The notes beneath the pieces are model-generated. The model ran no database searches and was not told where the DNA came from. It saw nothing but the letters and a program-made list of their open reading frames with translations. From Pinibacter aurantiacus (lineage in GTDB: Bacteria; Bacteroidota; Bacteroidia; Chitinophagales; Chitinophagaceae), in assembly GCF_019130065.1 (NCBI RefSeq), contig NZ_JAHSPG010000008.1, positions 331,496 through 395,495 of the forward strand: a DNA stretch of 64,000 bases, in the 5' to 3' direction. Made by a program: the position numbers and the translations under genes. Below, one piece after another: positions 44,601 through 52,219 of the stretch (the stretch's first letter is position 1; each line of letters begins with the position of its first letter).

Positions 44601-45379
44601 TTTTCCCATTCATTTTAAGAAGAACAAAAGAGCAGGTGGCGAAAGACCTTCCGGAAAAAGTGGAAACGATTTTGTTCTGCGAAATGGAAGAAGAGCAACG
44701 CAGCATTTACGATGCATACAGGAATGATTTCCGTGATAAGATTTTGGGAACCATCGAATCGCAGGGTATTCAAAAATCGCAACTTACCATCTTGCAGGGC
44801 TTGATGAAGTTGCGCCAGATCTGTGATTCGCCGGCTATTTTGAATGAAGAAGAAAAATTCCCGAATGTCTCTATCAAGCTGGATGAGCTGACAAGAGAGA
44901 TCACGGAAAACATCAGCGATCACAAAGCATTGGTGTTCTCGCAATTCCTTGGCATGCTTGGTTTGATACGTGAGAAATTAAAAGAACAAGGCGTTAAGTT
45001 TGAATACTTCGATGGTAGTACTTCTGCCATAGAAAGAGAAAGAGCCATTCAGAACTTCCAAAAGAATGATGAATGTCGCGTGTTCCTGATTTCACTAAAA
45101 GCCGGTGGTGTCGGTTTGAACTTGACTGCAGCGGACTACGTGTACATTGTTGATCCATGGTGGAACCCTGCCGTTGAACAACAGGCGATTGACCGTACAC
45201 ACCGTATCGGGCAAACAAAAAGCATTTTCGCTTATCGCATGATTTGTAAGGACACGATTGAAGATAAAATTTTGCAACTGCAGGACCGCAAGCGTTCGCT
45301 CGCGAAAGACCTCATCTCCGATGATGAAGGCTTCGTGAAGAATTTGACGAAAGCAGATGTGGAATACTTGTTCTCTTAA
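41621..45379 (+). CDS. SWIM zinc-finger SNF2-family helicase
   Basis: This 1252-residue Snf2-like ATPase probably remodels or translocates on DNA. A SWIM zinc finger is near the N-terminus: C-T-C-P at about 72-75 and C-R-H at about 82-84. A long middle part (about 120-780) has no recognised motifs. The Snf2 ATPase follows: D-D-M-G-L-G-K-T (Walker A, about 815-822), D-E-S-Q (motif II, about 912), and S-G-T-P-L-Q-N-N. The helicase C-terminal domain has G-G-V-G-L-N-L-T (about 1161) and H-R-I-G-Q (about 1195). Such SWIM-SNF2 proteins are common in Bacteroidota, and their role is unknown. It is a single gene with a good promoter. Confidence 0.93.
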   Translation: MALPHLIKYVYTNGTDEVIRRGKKIHAIGYVELIEYDELLGSVVFRVKDDSYSTYYKVHIQKFKDPKTLSLRCTCPYNLGDICRHEAAALIQLQELLDRNMLKMEEVVYDQRHTVVKMKTIDLKTIRLLCSPQTLTDAEQYLRTNKASIEQAKDELVKAKVDLDGKVYNVVIRKNEERNFDTSSDYVDEAHPLSLPKVIVFLQLLNAHGPYYFDTIRNWDKEKNKLLEAYGYSLSDDLKGKFEFSYKEGKPFLRVLDISIKRINPLTTAVKPKPVEVVAEQEAEEEVTVLTASQRIGVVFNFNHESYPGFLVEAVQGEANEERQAFLGKIEKLDLSKFINVDVLSDDDKQLVPALRKMQESEITKYLNRNSPFSGIWENIVHHETDELPEETKSLMVEYLHPKLRKLFGEISGNPFTFYLNSHKAFRTDNLKTIGIVAEPIVPYFKVATNKKNQYEVSCWVNLSGQELSLADNQLSGNILFFYQENLYLWRDAEDISRIEPFFKKGSITIPKSEWPEKLRSMIIPLTKNYHVEFENTLVTAIKDGEPEKRVMLVEKGDYLVFQPVFSYKGFEVKAGDKDELIVPDGERVLIVHRDKPTEQQFISKIEALHSNFIKPEGTHNLVLKGADVLRNNWFFLFVDAMRDMKVPVYGFDALKNFRFNTAKPQTKIYISSNTDWFDAKVDIIFGDQKVTISEVKKALANKQQFVQLNDGTLGILPEEWIKKYSLLFRVGEGKQNELKLSKYHAGVIDELYAERNEEELFVQLEEKYERLRGFKSINEVEPPAHLQKILRPYQAFGFQWLNYLTEVNWGGILADDMGLGKTIQALSYLQHFNDEHGPLIALVVCPTTLMFNWENEIRKFTPTLTSYIHHGGDRTRDKETLKKSNVIITTYGTLRSDIKMLAEINFDYVVLDESQAIKNPASKVTKAACVLKAKHRLCMSGTPLQNNTFDIFAQMNFLNPGMLGSMEFFRQEFAIPIDKFGEADRKDHLRKLLFPFILRRTKEQVAKDLPEKVETILFCEMEEEQRSIYDAYRNDFRDKILGTIESQGIQKSQLTILQGLMKLRQICDSPAILNEEEKFPNVSIKLDELTREITENISDHKALVFSQFLGMLGLIREKLKEQGVKFEYFDGSTSAIERERAIQNFQKNDECRVFLISLKAGGVGLNLTAADYVYIVDPWWNPAVEQQAIDRTHRIGQTKSIFAYRMICKDTIEDKILQLQDRKRSLAKDLISDDEGFVKNLTKADVEYLFS

Positions 45380-45382
45380 TAA

Positions 45383-45481
45383 TAACTGAGTAACTGAATG
45401 ACTGAATAACTGAATGTTTGCATTCAATTTTGCACTTCGATTATCGGCCTCTCAGTTATTCAGTTAATCAGTTATTCAGTT
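45383..45481. repeat. Inverted repeat, 'AATAACTG' family
   Basis: Arms of AATAACTGA words at about 45383-45414 and 45451-45481 surround a spacer of about 36 nt. The left arm begins right after the helicase stop codon, and the right arm ends one base before the mnmD ATG, so the repeat forms the whole intergenic region. Confidence 0.9.
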
Positions 45482-45482
45482 T

Positions 45483-46163
45483 ATGTTCTCTCCTCAAAGA
45501 ACCATCCAACTCACAACAGACGGCTCGCACACCGTAGCCATTCCTTCACTTGATATTACTTATCATTCAAGGCACGGCGCGATCAATGAATCTTTGCATG
45601 TGTTTATTGAGGCTGGATTGAACTATTGGTTGCAACAGCGTGACACAAACCATGTTCGCATTTTTGAAATGGGATTTGGTACGGGTTTGAATGCGTTGCT
45701 GACTTATATTGAAGCTGCAAAAAACAATCTCAACATTCACTATTCATCTATAGAGCAGTTTCCTTTGGAAAAAGAAATTGTTGCTTCATTAAATTATTGC
45801 GACACATTGCAGCGCCCTGATCTCGCAGCTCTTTTTACAACTATGCATACTGCCGCCTGGAACGAAGATGTGCAGTTTTCCCCTTTTTTTACTTTACATA
45901 AAATACAAACCTCGTTATTAGAGCTACAGCCCCAAGAAAAATGCGATCTCGTTTATTACGATGCATTTGCTCCCAATGCGCAGCCGGAATTATGGACGGT
46001 GGATGTCTTCAAAAAATTATTTGATGCCATGAGCGAAAATGGTGCGCTGGTTACTTATTGTTCTAAAGGCGATGTTAGAAGAGCGCTGATAGCAGCGGGT
46101 TTCAATGTTTTCAAAATTCCAGGTCCACCTTATAAAAGAGAAATGCTGCGCGCTGTAAAATGA
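45483..46163 (+). CDS. mnmD: tRNA (mnm5s2U34) methyltransferase MnmD
   Basis: The enzyme methylates 5-aminomethyl-2-thiouridine at the tRNA wobble position in the final step of mnm5s2U formation. It corresponds to the methyltransferase half of E. coli MnmC. The 226-residue protein shows S-R-H-G-A-I-N-E-S near 30-38, the SAM-binding loop F-E-M-G-F-G-T-G-L-N-A near 60-70, and Y-D-A-F-A-P-N-A-Q-P-E-L-W near 159-171. V-T-Y-C-S-K-G-D-V-R-R-A and G-P-P-Y-K-R-E-M are near the end. It has no oxidoreductase domain, as is usual for stand-alone MnmD. A repeat covers its promoter region, and its TGA stop overlaps the arm that starts at 46164. Confidence 0.95.
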   Translation: MFSPQRTIQLTTDGSHTVAIPSLDITYHSRHGAINESLHVFIEAGLNYWLQQRDTNHVRIFEMGFGTGLNALLTYIEAAKNNLNIHYSSIEQFPLEKEIVASLNYCDTLQRPDLAALFTTMHTAAWNEDVQFSPFFTLHKIQTSLLELQPQEKCDLVYYDAFAPNAQPELWTVDVFKKLFDAMSENGALVTYCSKGDVRRALIAAGFNVFKIPGPPYKREMLRAVK

Positions 46164-46208
46164 TGGCACACGGATGACACGGATTAGACTGATTTACGCT
46201 GATTTTTT
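46164..46208. repeat. Left arm of a widely spaced inverted repeat, 'ACACGGATGACAC' family
   Basis: It begins TGGCACACGG and matches the reverse complement of 47378-47421 almost base for base over 40 nt (first 26 identical). The two arms bracket two small genes. The TTA of the minus-strand stop codon lies in it. The family recurs at 59491-59637 and 63733-63775. Confidence 0.9.
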
Positions 46209-46770
46209 AATCTTCAACAGGCGTCATCGGATGCGACTCGTTGTACAATAAAATAATTTGCTCAATGTCTTTATATCCGAACTCACCCCTTTTGACTCTA
46301 CCTAATAAATCGGCATCATCCTCTAAGAGATAGGCTATTTGTTTTTTGAAACTTTGTTTGGTGAACTCAGCCTTGTATCCATCTTTTTTAAAAGCGTACA
46401 AATCGCGGTTGTTGATCTTGGCATGAAACAGCTGGATGGAGCCGTTTATAATGAGAGGGATCAATGAATACAGATGATTTTCTTCAAACTGAAAAACCTG
46501 GAAGTTTTCCATGTAAAGACTGTCAGCTTCAAAACAATTATAGTATCGGCTGTTCAACGTTTTGCCCTTGTCTTTGTCAAGGTTTTTTTTGTAGATAAAT
46601 TCAGCGCTGTTTTTGGTAATCTTATGGGTAAAATAAAAATAGCCGACGAGTGTGTCGTCTCCAATCATTCTGCCGTATATGTAAGCTGTGTCTTTTGTTG
46701 AGGGTTGAGCGTTGCTTTGAGGAGTAAAGAACAAAAATGTTAATACAAAAAGAACCAGAAACTTCTTCAT
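46207..46770 (-). CDS. Hypothetical exported protein
   Basis: This 187-residue protein has a cleavable signal peptide (MKKFLVLFVLTFLFF, then S-N-A-Q). The mature domain has alternating charged and aromatic segments, with Y-I-Y-G-R-M-I-G-D-D-T-L-V-G near the start and an acidic end (P-V-E-D). I recognise no family. ATG 46770 is chosen, since the nine extra codons from TTG 46797 would spoil the signal. It is bracketed, with the lipoprotein gene next to it, by a widely spaced pair of inverted arms. The last codons may derive from the arm. Confidence 0.65.
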   Translation of the reverse strand: MKKFLVLFVLTFLFFTPQSNAQPSTKDTAYIYGRMIGDDTLVGYFYFTHKITKNSAEFIYKKNLDKDKGKTLNSRYYNCFEADSLYMENFQVFQFEENHLYSLIPLIINGSIQLFHAKINNRDLYAFKKDGYKAEFTKQSFKKQIAYLLEDDADLLGRVKRGEFGYKDIEQIILLYNESHPMTPVED

Positions 46771-46936
46771 TTTTAAGGGTTGGGTTACTTCGGACAAAAT
46801 AGAAATTAGATGCGGAATTCCAAAATCACATTTACAGAAAAACCCCTATTGCCTCCGCAAAAAATATTTCACTTCTTTATGCAATTCTCCTGATGAATGC
46901 ATCAGTGAAATATTAATAACCCAAACCAGATTTGCC

Positions 46937-47290
46937 ATGCTAAAGAAAGCCCTCTTTATTCCAGTAATTATTTTATTTGTTGCGTGTCATTCTTCTAAAA
47001 AGGCATCAATTGCAAGTGTCAAAACCGAGCAGACGGCAGCAACTCCCGAAAATCCCGATGCAGACGGCTCATCCTACGAAAAAGCAATTGTGATACAAGA
47101 GACATCCGAAACAAAAGGCGTTAGTGCTGAGTATGCCTGGTTAAAGAAACAGTATCCCGGCTACAAAATGCAATCACAAACATTAAGCACTAATAACAAA
47201 AAGCCCTACGATATTTTAAACATTTTGACTTCCGATGGAGAAAAGAAAGCAGTGTACTTCGATATCTCCAATTTCTTCGGAAAGTTCTAA
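46937..47290 (+). CDS. Hypothetical lipoprotein
   Basis: This 117-residue protein has a lipoprotein signal (MLKKALFIPVIILF, then lipobox F-V-A-C, Cys about 17). A Lys/Ser/Thr-rich linker precedes a small domain with E-Y-A-W-L-K-K-Q-Y-P-G-Y and Y-D-I-L-N-I-L-T-S-D-G-E-K-K-A-V-Y-F, which resembles small lipoproteins widespread in Bacteroidota. Function unknown. It is divergent from the neighbouring exported protein and ends before a good terminator. Confidence 0.75.
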   Translation: MLKKALFIPVIILFVACHSSKKASIASVKTEQTAATPENPDADGSSYEKAIVIQETSETKGVSAEYAWLKKQYPGYKMQSQTLSTNNKKPYDILNILTSDGEKKAVYFDISNFFGKF

Positions 47291-47310
47291 ATCGGCCAAT
47301 AACGTAAAGA

Positions 47311-47341
47311 GGTTGAACAAGCGTTCAACCTTTTCTCTTTT
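47311..47341 (+). terminator. Intrinsic terminator
   Basis: Stem GGTTGAAC (47311-47318), loop AAGC, GTTCAACC (47323-47330) is followed by a T-rich tract. It ends the lipoprotein transcript. Confidence 0.85.
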
Positions 47342-47377
47342 ATCGAGCTTGAAATCAATTTGAGTGTATATAGTTTT

Positions 47378-47421
47378 AAAAATCCGTGTAAATCCGTCTA
47401 ATCCGTGTCATCCGTGTGCCA
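47378..47421. repeat. Right arm of the widely spaced inverted repeat
   Basis: It is the reverse complement of 46164-46208 and ends 6 nt before the feoB stop codon. The arm pair spans 1.26 kb. Confidence 0.9.
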
Positions 47422-47427
47422 ATCTCT

Positions 47428-49545
47428 CTACTTCAGCAACTCATACGCCAACCAGCTAACCACATACGCCAGTCCTGTCATGTAAACAAGTTGTATGACA
47501 GGCCATTTCCAGCTTCGCGTTTCCCGCTTTACCACGGCAAGCGTACTCATACATTGCATTGCGAGTAAATAGAAGATCATGAGCGACACACCTGCTGCAA
47601 CAGTATACACCGGTGAGCCATCAGTTTTTCGCGCAGCGGCCATTTTTTGACGAAGCAATAAACCGTCATCTTCATCACCTACGCTGTACAACGTTGCCAT
47701 TGTACCAACAAAAACCTCGCGTGCGGCAAACGATGTAATTAAAGCTATACCTATTTTCCAGTCATATCCTAGTGGAGTAATAACGGGTTCTAATTTTTTA
47801 CCTAAAATACCGGCATAGGAATTTTCAAGTAAAGCGGTTTTTCTTTGCTTCTCAAGAATAGGTGCGTCCGAAGGATTTGCCTGCTTCATTTCGGCATACT
47901 TCTGCTCCACATTGTGCATACGTTGAGACGGTCCGTAAGAGCTCAGCGCCCAAAGTATAAGGCTGATCACCATAATCACTTTACCTGCATCTGTCACGAA
48001 TATTTTAGCCTTGTTTACCATCGTAACGATCACGTTTTTCCAACGTGGCGCACGGTAAACAGGTAGCTCAAGTATGAAGAAACTTTTCTCCTGTATTTTG
48101 ATGAACCACTTGGCAACGTAACTAACAATGAGTGCCATTACAACACCGAGCAAATAAAGTCCCATCATTACCAAACCCTGCACACTGATAATGCCCCAGA
48201 TCTTTTTCGCGGGGATAACCAACGCGATCAAAATCGTGAACACCGGAAGCCTTGCACTACAGCTCATCAACGGCGTGATGAGAATCGTAAGCAAACGCTC
48301 TTTTTTGTTTTCGATGTTCCTTGCGCTCATGATGGCAGGAACGGCACATGCAAAACCACTGATCATTGGCATCACGCTTTTTCCGTTCAAACCCACTTTT
48401 CGCATGAGCTTGTCTGTTAGGAAGCTGATGCGGGCCATGTATCCGGTATCTTCCAAAATGGTGATCAAGCCAAACAAGATCATGATTTGTGGAACGAAAA
48501 CCAGAATACCACTTAGCCCCGCCACAATTCCGTTGATGAAAAGATCGCTCCACCACGCCTCCGGAAGTATTTTGCTGAACCAGCCTCCCAATTCGCCGAA
48601 GCTCCACTCAATCGCATCCATCGGAAACTGTGCCAGCCAGAAAACGCTTTGGAACAACAGGAACAGTACACTCAACAAGATCAAATAACCCCATCGCCTG
48701 TGCAGTAAAATTTTATCCAGCTTTTCGGTGAACAAGGTTTTTTGCAAAGGATCAGGCTCAGAGACATTTACCGTCATTATTTGCTTAATGCGGTGGTAGC
48801 GCTGCATAATTTCATCTGCCTGTGTTTTGGTGGGATTGAATTTATGTTTTGCTTCAATGCTTTCTACAAGTTCCTGTTTGTCATTGTCCAGCGTAAAGTT
48901 TTCGTGATTGATCAGGTAGTGAATAGACTGGTAGTCACTTAGCGAAGGAAAATGAACCTGTATATTTTCAATTGCATCTGCGGCCAGTTCTCTATTTGGA
49001 ATAAAGTCCCTTGCAGGTGCTTTGTATAATTGTTGTGCGGTTTGAAACAGCGCTTTTTTAAGTTGTGGAATTCCTTTGTTTTTGCGCGGGTTCACGGGAA
49101 TGATCGGAACACCCAGCTCTCTCTCAAGTCCCTCTACATCCACATTGATGCCTTTTTTCTGCGCAAGGTCCAGCATACTCAATGCCACTACCACAGGAAA
49201 CTTAAGATCAATGATTTGTGAAACAAAAAGGAGATTTCTTTTAAGATTGCTTGCATCTGCCAGAAGAATGAGCATGTCAGGTTTAACTTCCTCATCCTGC
49301 TCGAGCAGTACTTTATAGGTAACCCATTCGTCCGCCCGCTTTGGGTAGAGGCTATAGGTGCCGGGCAGGTCAATGATGTTAGCTACAGTGCCCGGTGCTA
49401 TTTCACAGCTCCCGGATTTCTTGTCAACCGTAACACCAGGAAAGTTTCCAACCTTTTGATTCAGCCCTGTCAATGTATTAAAGAGTGAGGTTTTCCCACT
49501 ATTCGGATTACCAACCAGGGCTATATTAACGTTTCTGTTTTGCAA
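47428..49545 (-). CDS. feoB: Ferrous iron transport protein B
   Basis: This inner-membrane Fe2+ importer has a cytosolic G-protein domain. The 705-residue protein starts at a TTG at 49545, because an in-frame stop lies upstream. The N-terminal GTPase shows G-N-P-N-S-G-K-T-S (G1, about 12-20), G-N-F-P-G-V-T (G2), and D-L-P-G-T-Y (G3). About nine membrane helices with the two inverted Gate regions run from about 280 to the end; S-C-S-A-R-L-P-V-F and S-F-A-A-R-E-V-F-V-G-T are the conserved Gate segments. No feoA lies next to it, although it is usually upstream. A TAAATTTG box is 20 nt upstream of the start. Confidence 0.95.
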   Translation of the reverse strand: MQNRNVNIALVGNPNSGKTSLFNTLTGLNQKVGNFPGVTVDKKSGSCEIAPGTVANIIDLPGTYSLYPKRADEWVTYKVLLEQDEEVKPDMLILLADASNLKRNLLFVSQIIDLKFPVVVALSMLDLAQKKGINVDVEGLERELGVPIIPVNPRKNKGIPQLKKALFQTAQQLYKAPARDFIPNRELAADAIENIQVHFPSLSDYQSIHYLINHENFTLDNDKQELVESIEAKHKFNPTKTQADEIMQRYHRIKQIMTVNVSEPDPLQKTLFTEKLDKILLHRRWGYLILLSVLFLLFQSVFWLAQFPMDAIEWSFGELGGWFSKILPEAWWSDLFINGIVAGLSGILVFVPQIMILFGLITILEDTGYMARISFLTDKLMRKVGLNGKSVMPMISGFACAVPAIMSARNIENKKERLLTILITPLMSCSARLPVFTILIALVIPAKKIWGIISVQGLVMMGLYLLGVVMALIVSYVAKWFIKIQEKSFFILELPVYRAPRWKNVIVTMVNKAKIFVTDAGKVIMVISLILWALSSYGPSQRMHNVEQKYAEMKQANPSDAPILEKQRKTALLENSYAGILGKKLEPVITPLGYDWKIGIALITSFAAREVFVGTMATLYSVGDEDDGLLLRQKMAAARKTDGSPVYTVAAGVSLMIFYLLAMQCMSTLAVVKRETRSWKWPVIQLVYMTGLAYVVSWLAYELLK

Positions 49546-49564
49546 TGCTATACCTATAAGCCTG

Positions 49565-49572
49565 CAAATTTA
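49565..49572 (-). promoter_or_regulatory. Putative feoB -7 box
   Basis: On the minus strand this reads TAAATTTG, 19 nt before the TTG start. No Fur-box was recognised in the flanking 100 bp. Confidence 0.5.
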
Positions 49573-49623
49573 CAGGTGAAAAAGTTACTGATTGTTACGA
49601 AATCGGGAAGAGAGTGGGAAGAA

Positions 49624-49838
49624 AGAACGCAGATTGTCATGATTTTCATGATTTTTCATGATTTTTTCTGGGAATGAGAGGTTCGGAGGGTAGGTATGTT
49701 GTACTCGCTTTGTTTGTTCGCTGTAATGACGTTGGCGCTTACATTCGCGGCTGCCAAACCTGACAAGTCTTGCAATCACCAAGGCTTCCCCGTAACGAAA
49801 TCATCACAAATCATGACAATCATGAAAATCTGCGTTCT
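49624..49838. repeat. Inverted repeat, 'CATGATTTT' family
   Basis: The left arm, about 49624-49667, and right arm, 49798-49838, contain AGAACGCAGATT followed by TCATGATT words and are imperfect reverse complements. They bracket 130 bp without a clear gene. The element occupies the feoB / hydroxylase divergent region. Confidence 0.82.
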
Positions 49839-49880
49839 CTCTAACGTTCTTTATCTAATTTTATATACAAATCCAATTAC

Positions 49881-50687
49881 ATGCATTGGACAGACTACTT
49901 CACTCACCTATACCATGTTGGTTTTCGCTATTTCCAGGTAGCGGGTTTGGGTTTCATTATTTTTTATTTTCTTTTCAGAAGAAAAATGAGTTACAAAAAG
50001 ATCCAGTTGAAGTTTCCCAAAAACAACGATTACTGGAGGGAAATTTTATTTTCTGCAATCACCATCTGCATCTTTGGCGGCGTTAGTGTGTTGTTGCTAA
50101 AAAGCCCAATCACACCTTACACTACACTTTACAAAAACATCGACGATCATGGCTGGTTCTATTTCTTTGCCATTTTCCCGGTGATGTTTATTATGCACGA
50201 TACCTATTTTTACTGGATGCACAGGGCCATGCATCACAGGAAGGTGTTCAAATTGTTTCACCTGGTGCATCATCGTTCTACCAATCCTTCACCGTGGGCC
50301 GCATATGCATTCCATCCGCTGGAAGCTGTTGTGGAAGCGGGCATTTTCCCAATATTTTTGTTTACGCTCCCCATGCACAGGCTGCATTTTTTTCTGTTCT
50401 TTTTCATGTCCATCATTTACAATGTATATGGGCATTTGGGGTTTGAGTTGTACCCCAAAAGCTTCAGCAAGAGCCGCGTTGGCAAATGGATCAATACCTC
50501 GGTGAGCCATAATCAGCATCATCAATATTTTAAAGGCAATTATGGTTTATACTTTCTTTTCTGGGACAGAATAATGGGCACGCTGCGCAAAGATTATGAC
50601 GAACAATTTGCCGAAGTAAAAGGCAGAAAAACGGTACAAACAATGATTTCTCCGGTTCCCCGGGAATCGATCGAGGCAACTGCCTGA
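49881..50687 (+). CDS. Sterol desaturase/fatty acid hydroxylase-family protein
   Basis: This 268-residue membrane-bound di-iron enzyme hydroxylates or desaturates lipids. The eight-histidine cluster is present: H-D-T-Y-F-Y-W-M-H-R-A-M-H-H near 110-123, H-L-V-H-H near 133-137, and later a H-x-x-H-H in H-N-Q-H-H near 222-226. Four membrane helices surround them. The substrate could be a sterol-like, ornithine or sphingoid lipid or a carotenoid, and cannot be told here. It is the first of the co-directional genes up to 61317, but a 107-bp gap with its own -7 box separates it from the next. The start is the ATG at 49881. Confidence 0.88.
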   Translation: MHWTDYFTHLYHVGFRYFQVAGLGFIIFYFLFRRKMSYKKIQLKFPKNNDYWREILFSAITICIFGGVSVLLLKSPITPYTTLYKNIDDHGWFYFFAIFPVMFIMHDTYFYWMHRAMHHRKVFKLFHLVHHRSTNPSPWAAYAFHPLEAVVEAGIFPIFLFTLPMHRLHFFLFFFMSIIYNVYGHLGFELYPKSFSKSRVGKWINTSVSHNQHHQYFKGNYGLYFLFWDRIMGTLRKDYDEQFAEVKGRKTVQTMISPVPRESIEATA

Positions 50688-50761
50688 AAAACATTGCCTG
50701 AAGTGTATAAATTCGTTCATGAACTGCGCCGTTGAAATGACGGACTATCAACCCTTTCGCT

Positions 50762-50769
50762 TACATTTG
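50762..50769 (+). promoter_or_regulatory. Putative -7 box of the GT2-DUF2062 gene
   Basis: TACATTTG matches TAnnTTTG. Transcription would begin about 20 nt before the GTG start. No -33 match at normal spacing. Confidence 0.5.
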
Positions 50770-50794
50770 CGGTTACGCAAACATTAAAATTGTT

Positions 50795-52045
50795 GTGAAG
50801 CAAAACGAGATAGAAAGCCAGTTACAACCGAATAACCCTAACCCGATTACAATCAAAGCATTGTTTAAAAAACAGGCAGATATTCTCGGCGCATGTGTTC
50901 TAATTCCTACTTACAATAATGCCCATACTTTGGGGCAGGTTATTTCCGATGTACTTGAATATACTGATCACGTTATAGTGGTCGATGATGGTTCTACGGA
51001 CGATACCAAAAGTATACTTCAATCATTTACGCAAATAAAAGTGATCAGTTACTCGCCAAACAAAGGCAAGGGCTGGGCCTTGAGACAAGGCTTGAAATAT
51101 GCAACGGAAAGCGGCTACAGGTATGCCGTAACAATTGATTCCGACGGACAACATTTTGCAAAAGATCTTCCTGTGTTTCTCGATAAAATTGAAGCAGAGC
51201 CAGATGCGCTTTTGATTGGTGCACGCAACATGGACCAGGAAAGTGTGCCGGGCAAAAGCAGCTTTGGCAACCGGTTTTCGAGCTTTTGGTTTAGGGTGGA
51301 AACAGGCATCAAAGGGCCGGACACACAGTCTGGTTACAGGCTGTACCCGTTGAAGCCCCTAGGCAAAATGCATTTCTTCACACGTAAGTATGAGTTTGAA
51401 ATAGAAGTGTTGGTTCGTGCCGCATGGAAAGGTGTAAAGATAGACTGGGTGCCGGTTTCCGTGTATTATGCTCCAAAGGAAGAGCGTGTGTCTCACTTCA
51501 GGCCGTTTAAGGATTTCTTTCGCATAAGTGTTCTGAATACTGTTCTTGTGCTGATTACTTTCCTTTACATCAAGCCCCGTGATTTTGTGAAAGGGATATT
51601 TGATTCGCAAAAAAGAAAACAGGTTTGGAACGATTACTTTTTGGTGCCCGGAGAAAGTGATGAAATAAAAGCAATGTCAATTGCCTTTGGTGTATTCATG
51701 GGGATTGTTCCTATTTGGGGCTTTCAACTGGCTGTTGCCATTTTTCTTGCGATACTTTTTAAATTGAATAAACCGCTGGTAATTGTTGCGGCGAACATCA
51801 GTATTCCGCCAATGATTCCGCTGATCATTTTTACAAGTATAAAAACAGGCGCATTGTGGATGGGAAAAAATGCAGTAGATATTTCATTTACAAAAAGCAT
51901 TTCATTGCTTACAATACAGCAAAGCCTGAAGCAATATATTGTTGGAAGTGTAACGCTGGCAGTAGTTGCAGGAGTGTTTTTTGGAGTGCTGTCTTATGCT
52001 TTACTGAAAATTAAAACCTTGAAAGCTTCCAAACAGCATGGTTAA
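50795..52045 (+). CDS. Glycosyltransferase family 2 fused to DUF2062
   Basis: This 416-residue membrane-associated protein starts at GTG 50795. The GT-A domain, from about 33, shows V-L-I-P-T-Y-N-N-A-H-T-L, then V-V-D-D-G-S-T-D-D-T, and the D-S-D-G-Q-H divalent-metal motif near 112. In the acceptor region are S-G-Y-R-L-Y-P near 175 and the K-Y-E-F-E-I-E-V-L motif. From about 285 a DUF2062 membrane domain with three helices follows. Such fusions are seen beside lipid and aryl-polyene-type genes in Gram-negative bacteria. The gene lies 174 bp upstream of the MMPL fusion, with a long hairpin in between. Confidence 0.9.
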   Translation: MKQNEIESQLQPNNPNPITIKALFKKQADILGACVLIPTYNNAHTLGQVISDVLEYTDHVIVVDDGSTDDTKSILQSFTQIKVISYSPNKGKGWALRQGLKYATESGYRYAVTIDSDGQHFAKDLPVFLDKIEAEPDALLIGARNMDQESVPGKSSFGNRFSSFWFRVETGIKGPDTQSGYRLYPLKPLGKMHFFTRKYEFEIEVLVRAAWKGVKIDWVPVSVYYAPKEERVSHFRPFKDFFRISVLNTVLVLITFLYIKPRDFVKGIFDSQKRKQVWNDYFLVPGESDEIKAMSIAFGVFMGIVPIWGFQLAVAIFLAILFKLNKPLVIVAANISIPPMIPLIIFTSIKTGALWMGKNAVDISFTKSISLLTIQQSLKQYIVGSVTLAVVAGVFFGVLSYALLKIKTLKASKQHG

Positions 52046-52063
52046 AAAAACACACGAATGTCG

Positions 52064-52153
52064 CTTGTCATCCCGAGGAACGAGGGATCTGGGTATTTGC
52101 TCAGGCAGGCGGCTAGTGCCAGGCTTAGATCCCTCGTTCCTCGGGATGACAAG
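52064..52153. repeat. Perfect 27-bp inverted repeat
   Basis: Arms 52064-52090 (starts CTTGTCATCCC) and 52127-52153 are perfect reverse complements around a 36-nt spacer that has its own short GCCTGG-like pairing. It is the longest perfect arm pair in the window and sits between two co-directional genes. Confidence 0.95.
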
Positions 52154-52219
52154 TGGTCTTTTCCTACTATTGCAAACTGTACCTCAAACTCAATTTGACC
52201 TTCGATTCTAATAACTACT

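Noticed and set aside
46164..47421. Insertion sequence with terminal inverted repeats
   Set aside because: The enclosed genes encode small exported proteins, not a transposase, and no target duplication was recognised. Kept only as a finding.
49696..49941. 81-codon ORF upstream of the hydroxylase gene
   Set aside because: It overlaps a repeat arm and the start of the hydroxylase, and shows no domain or signal.
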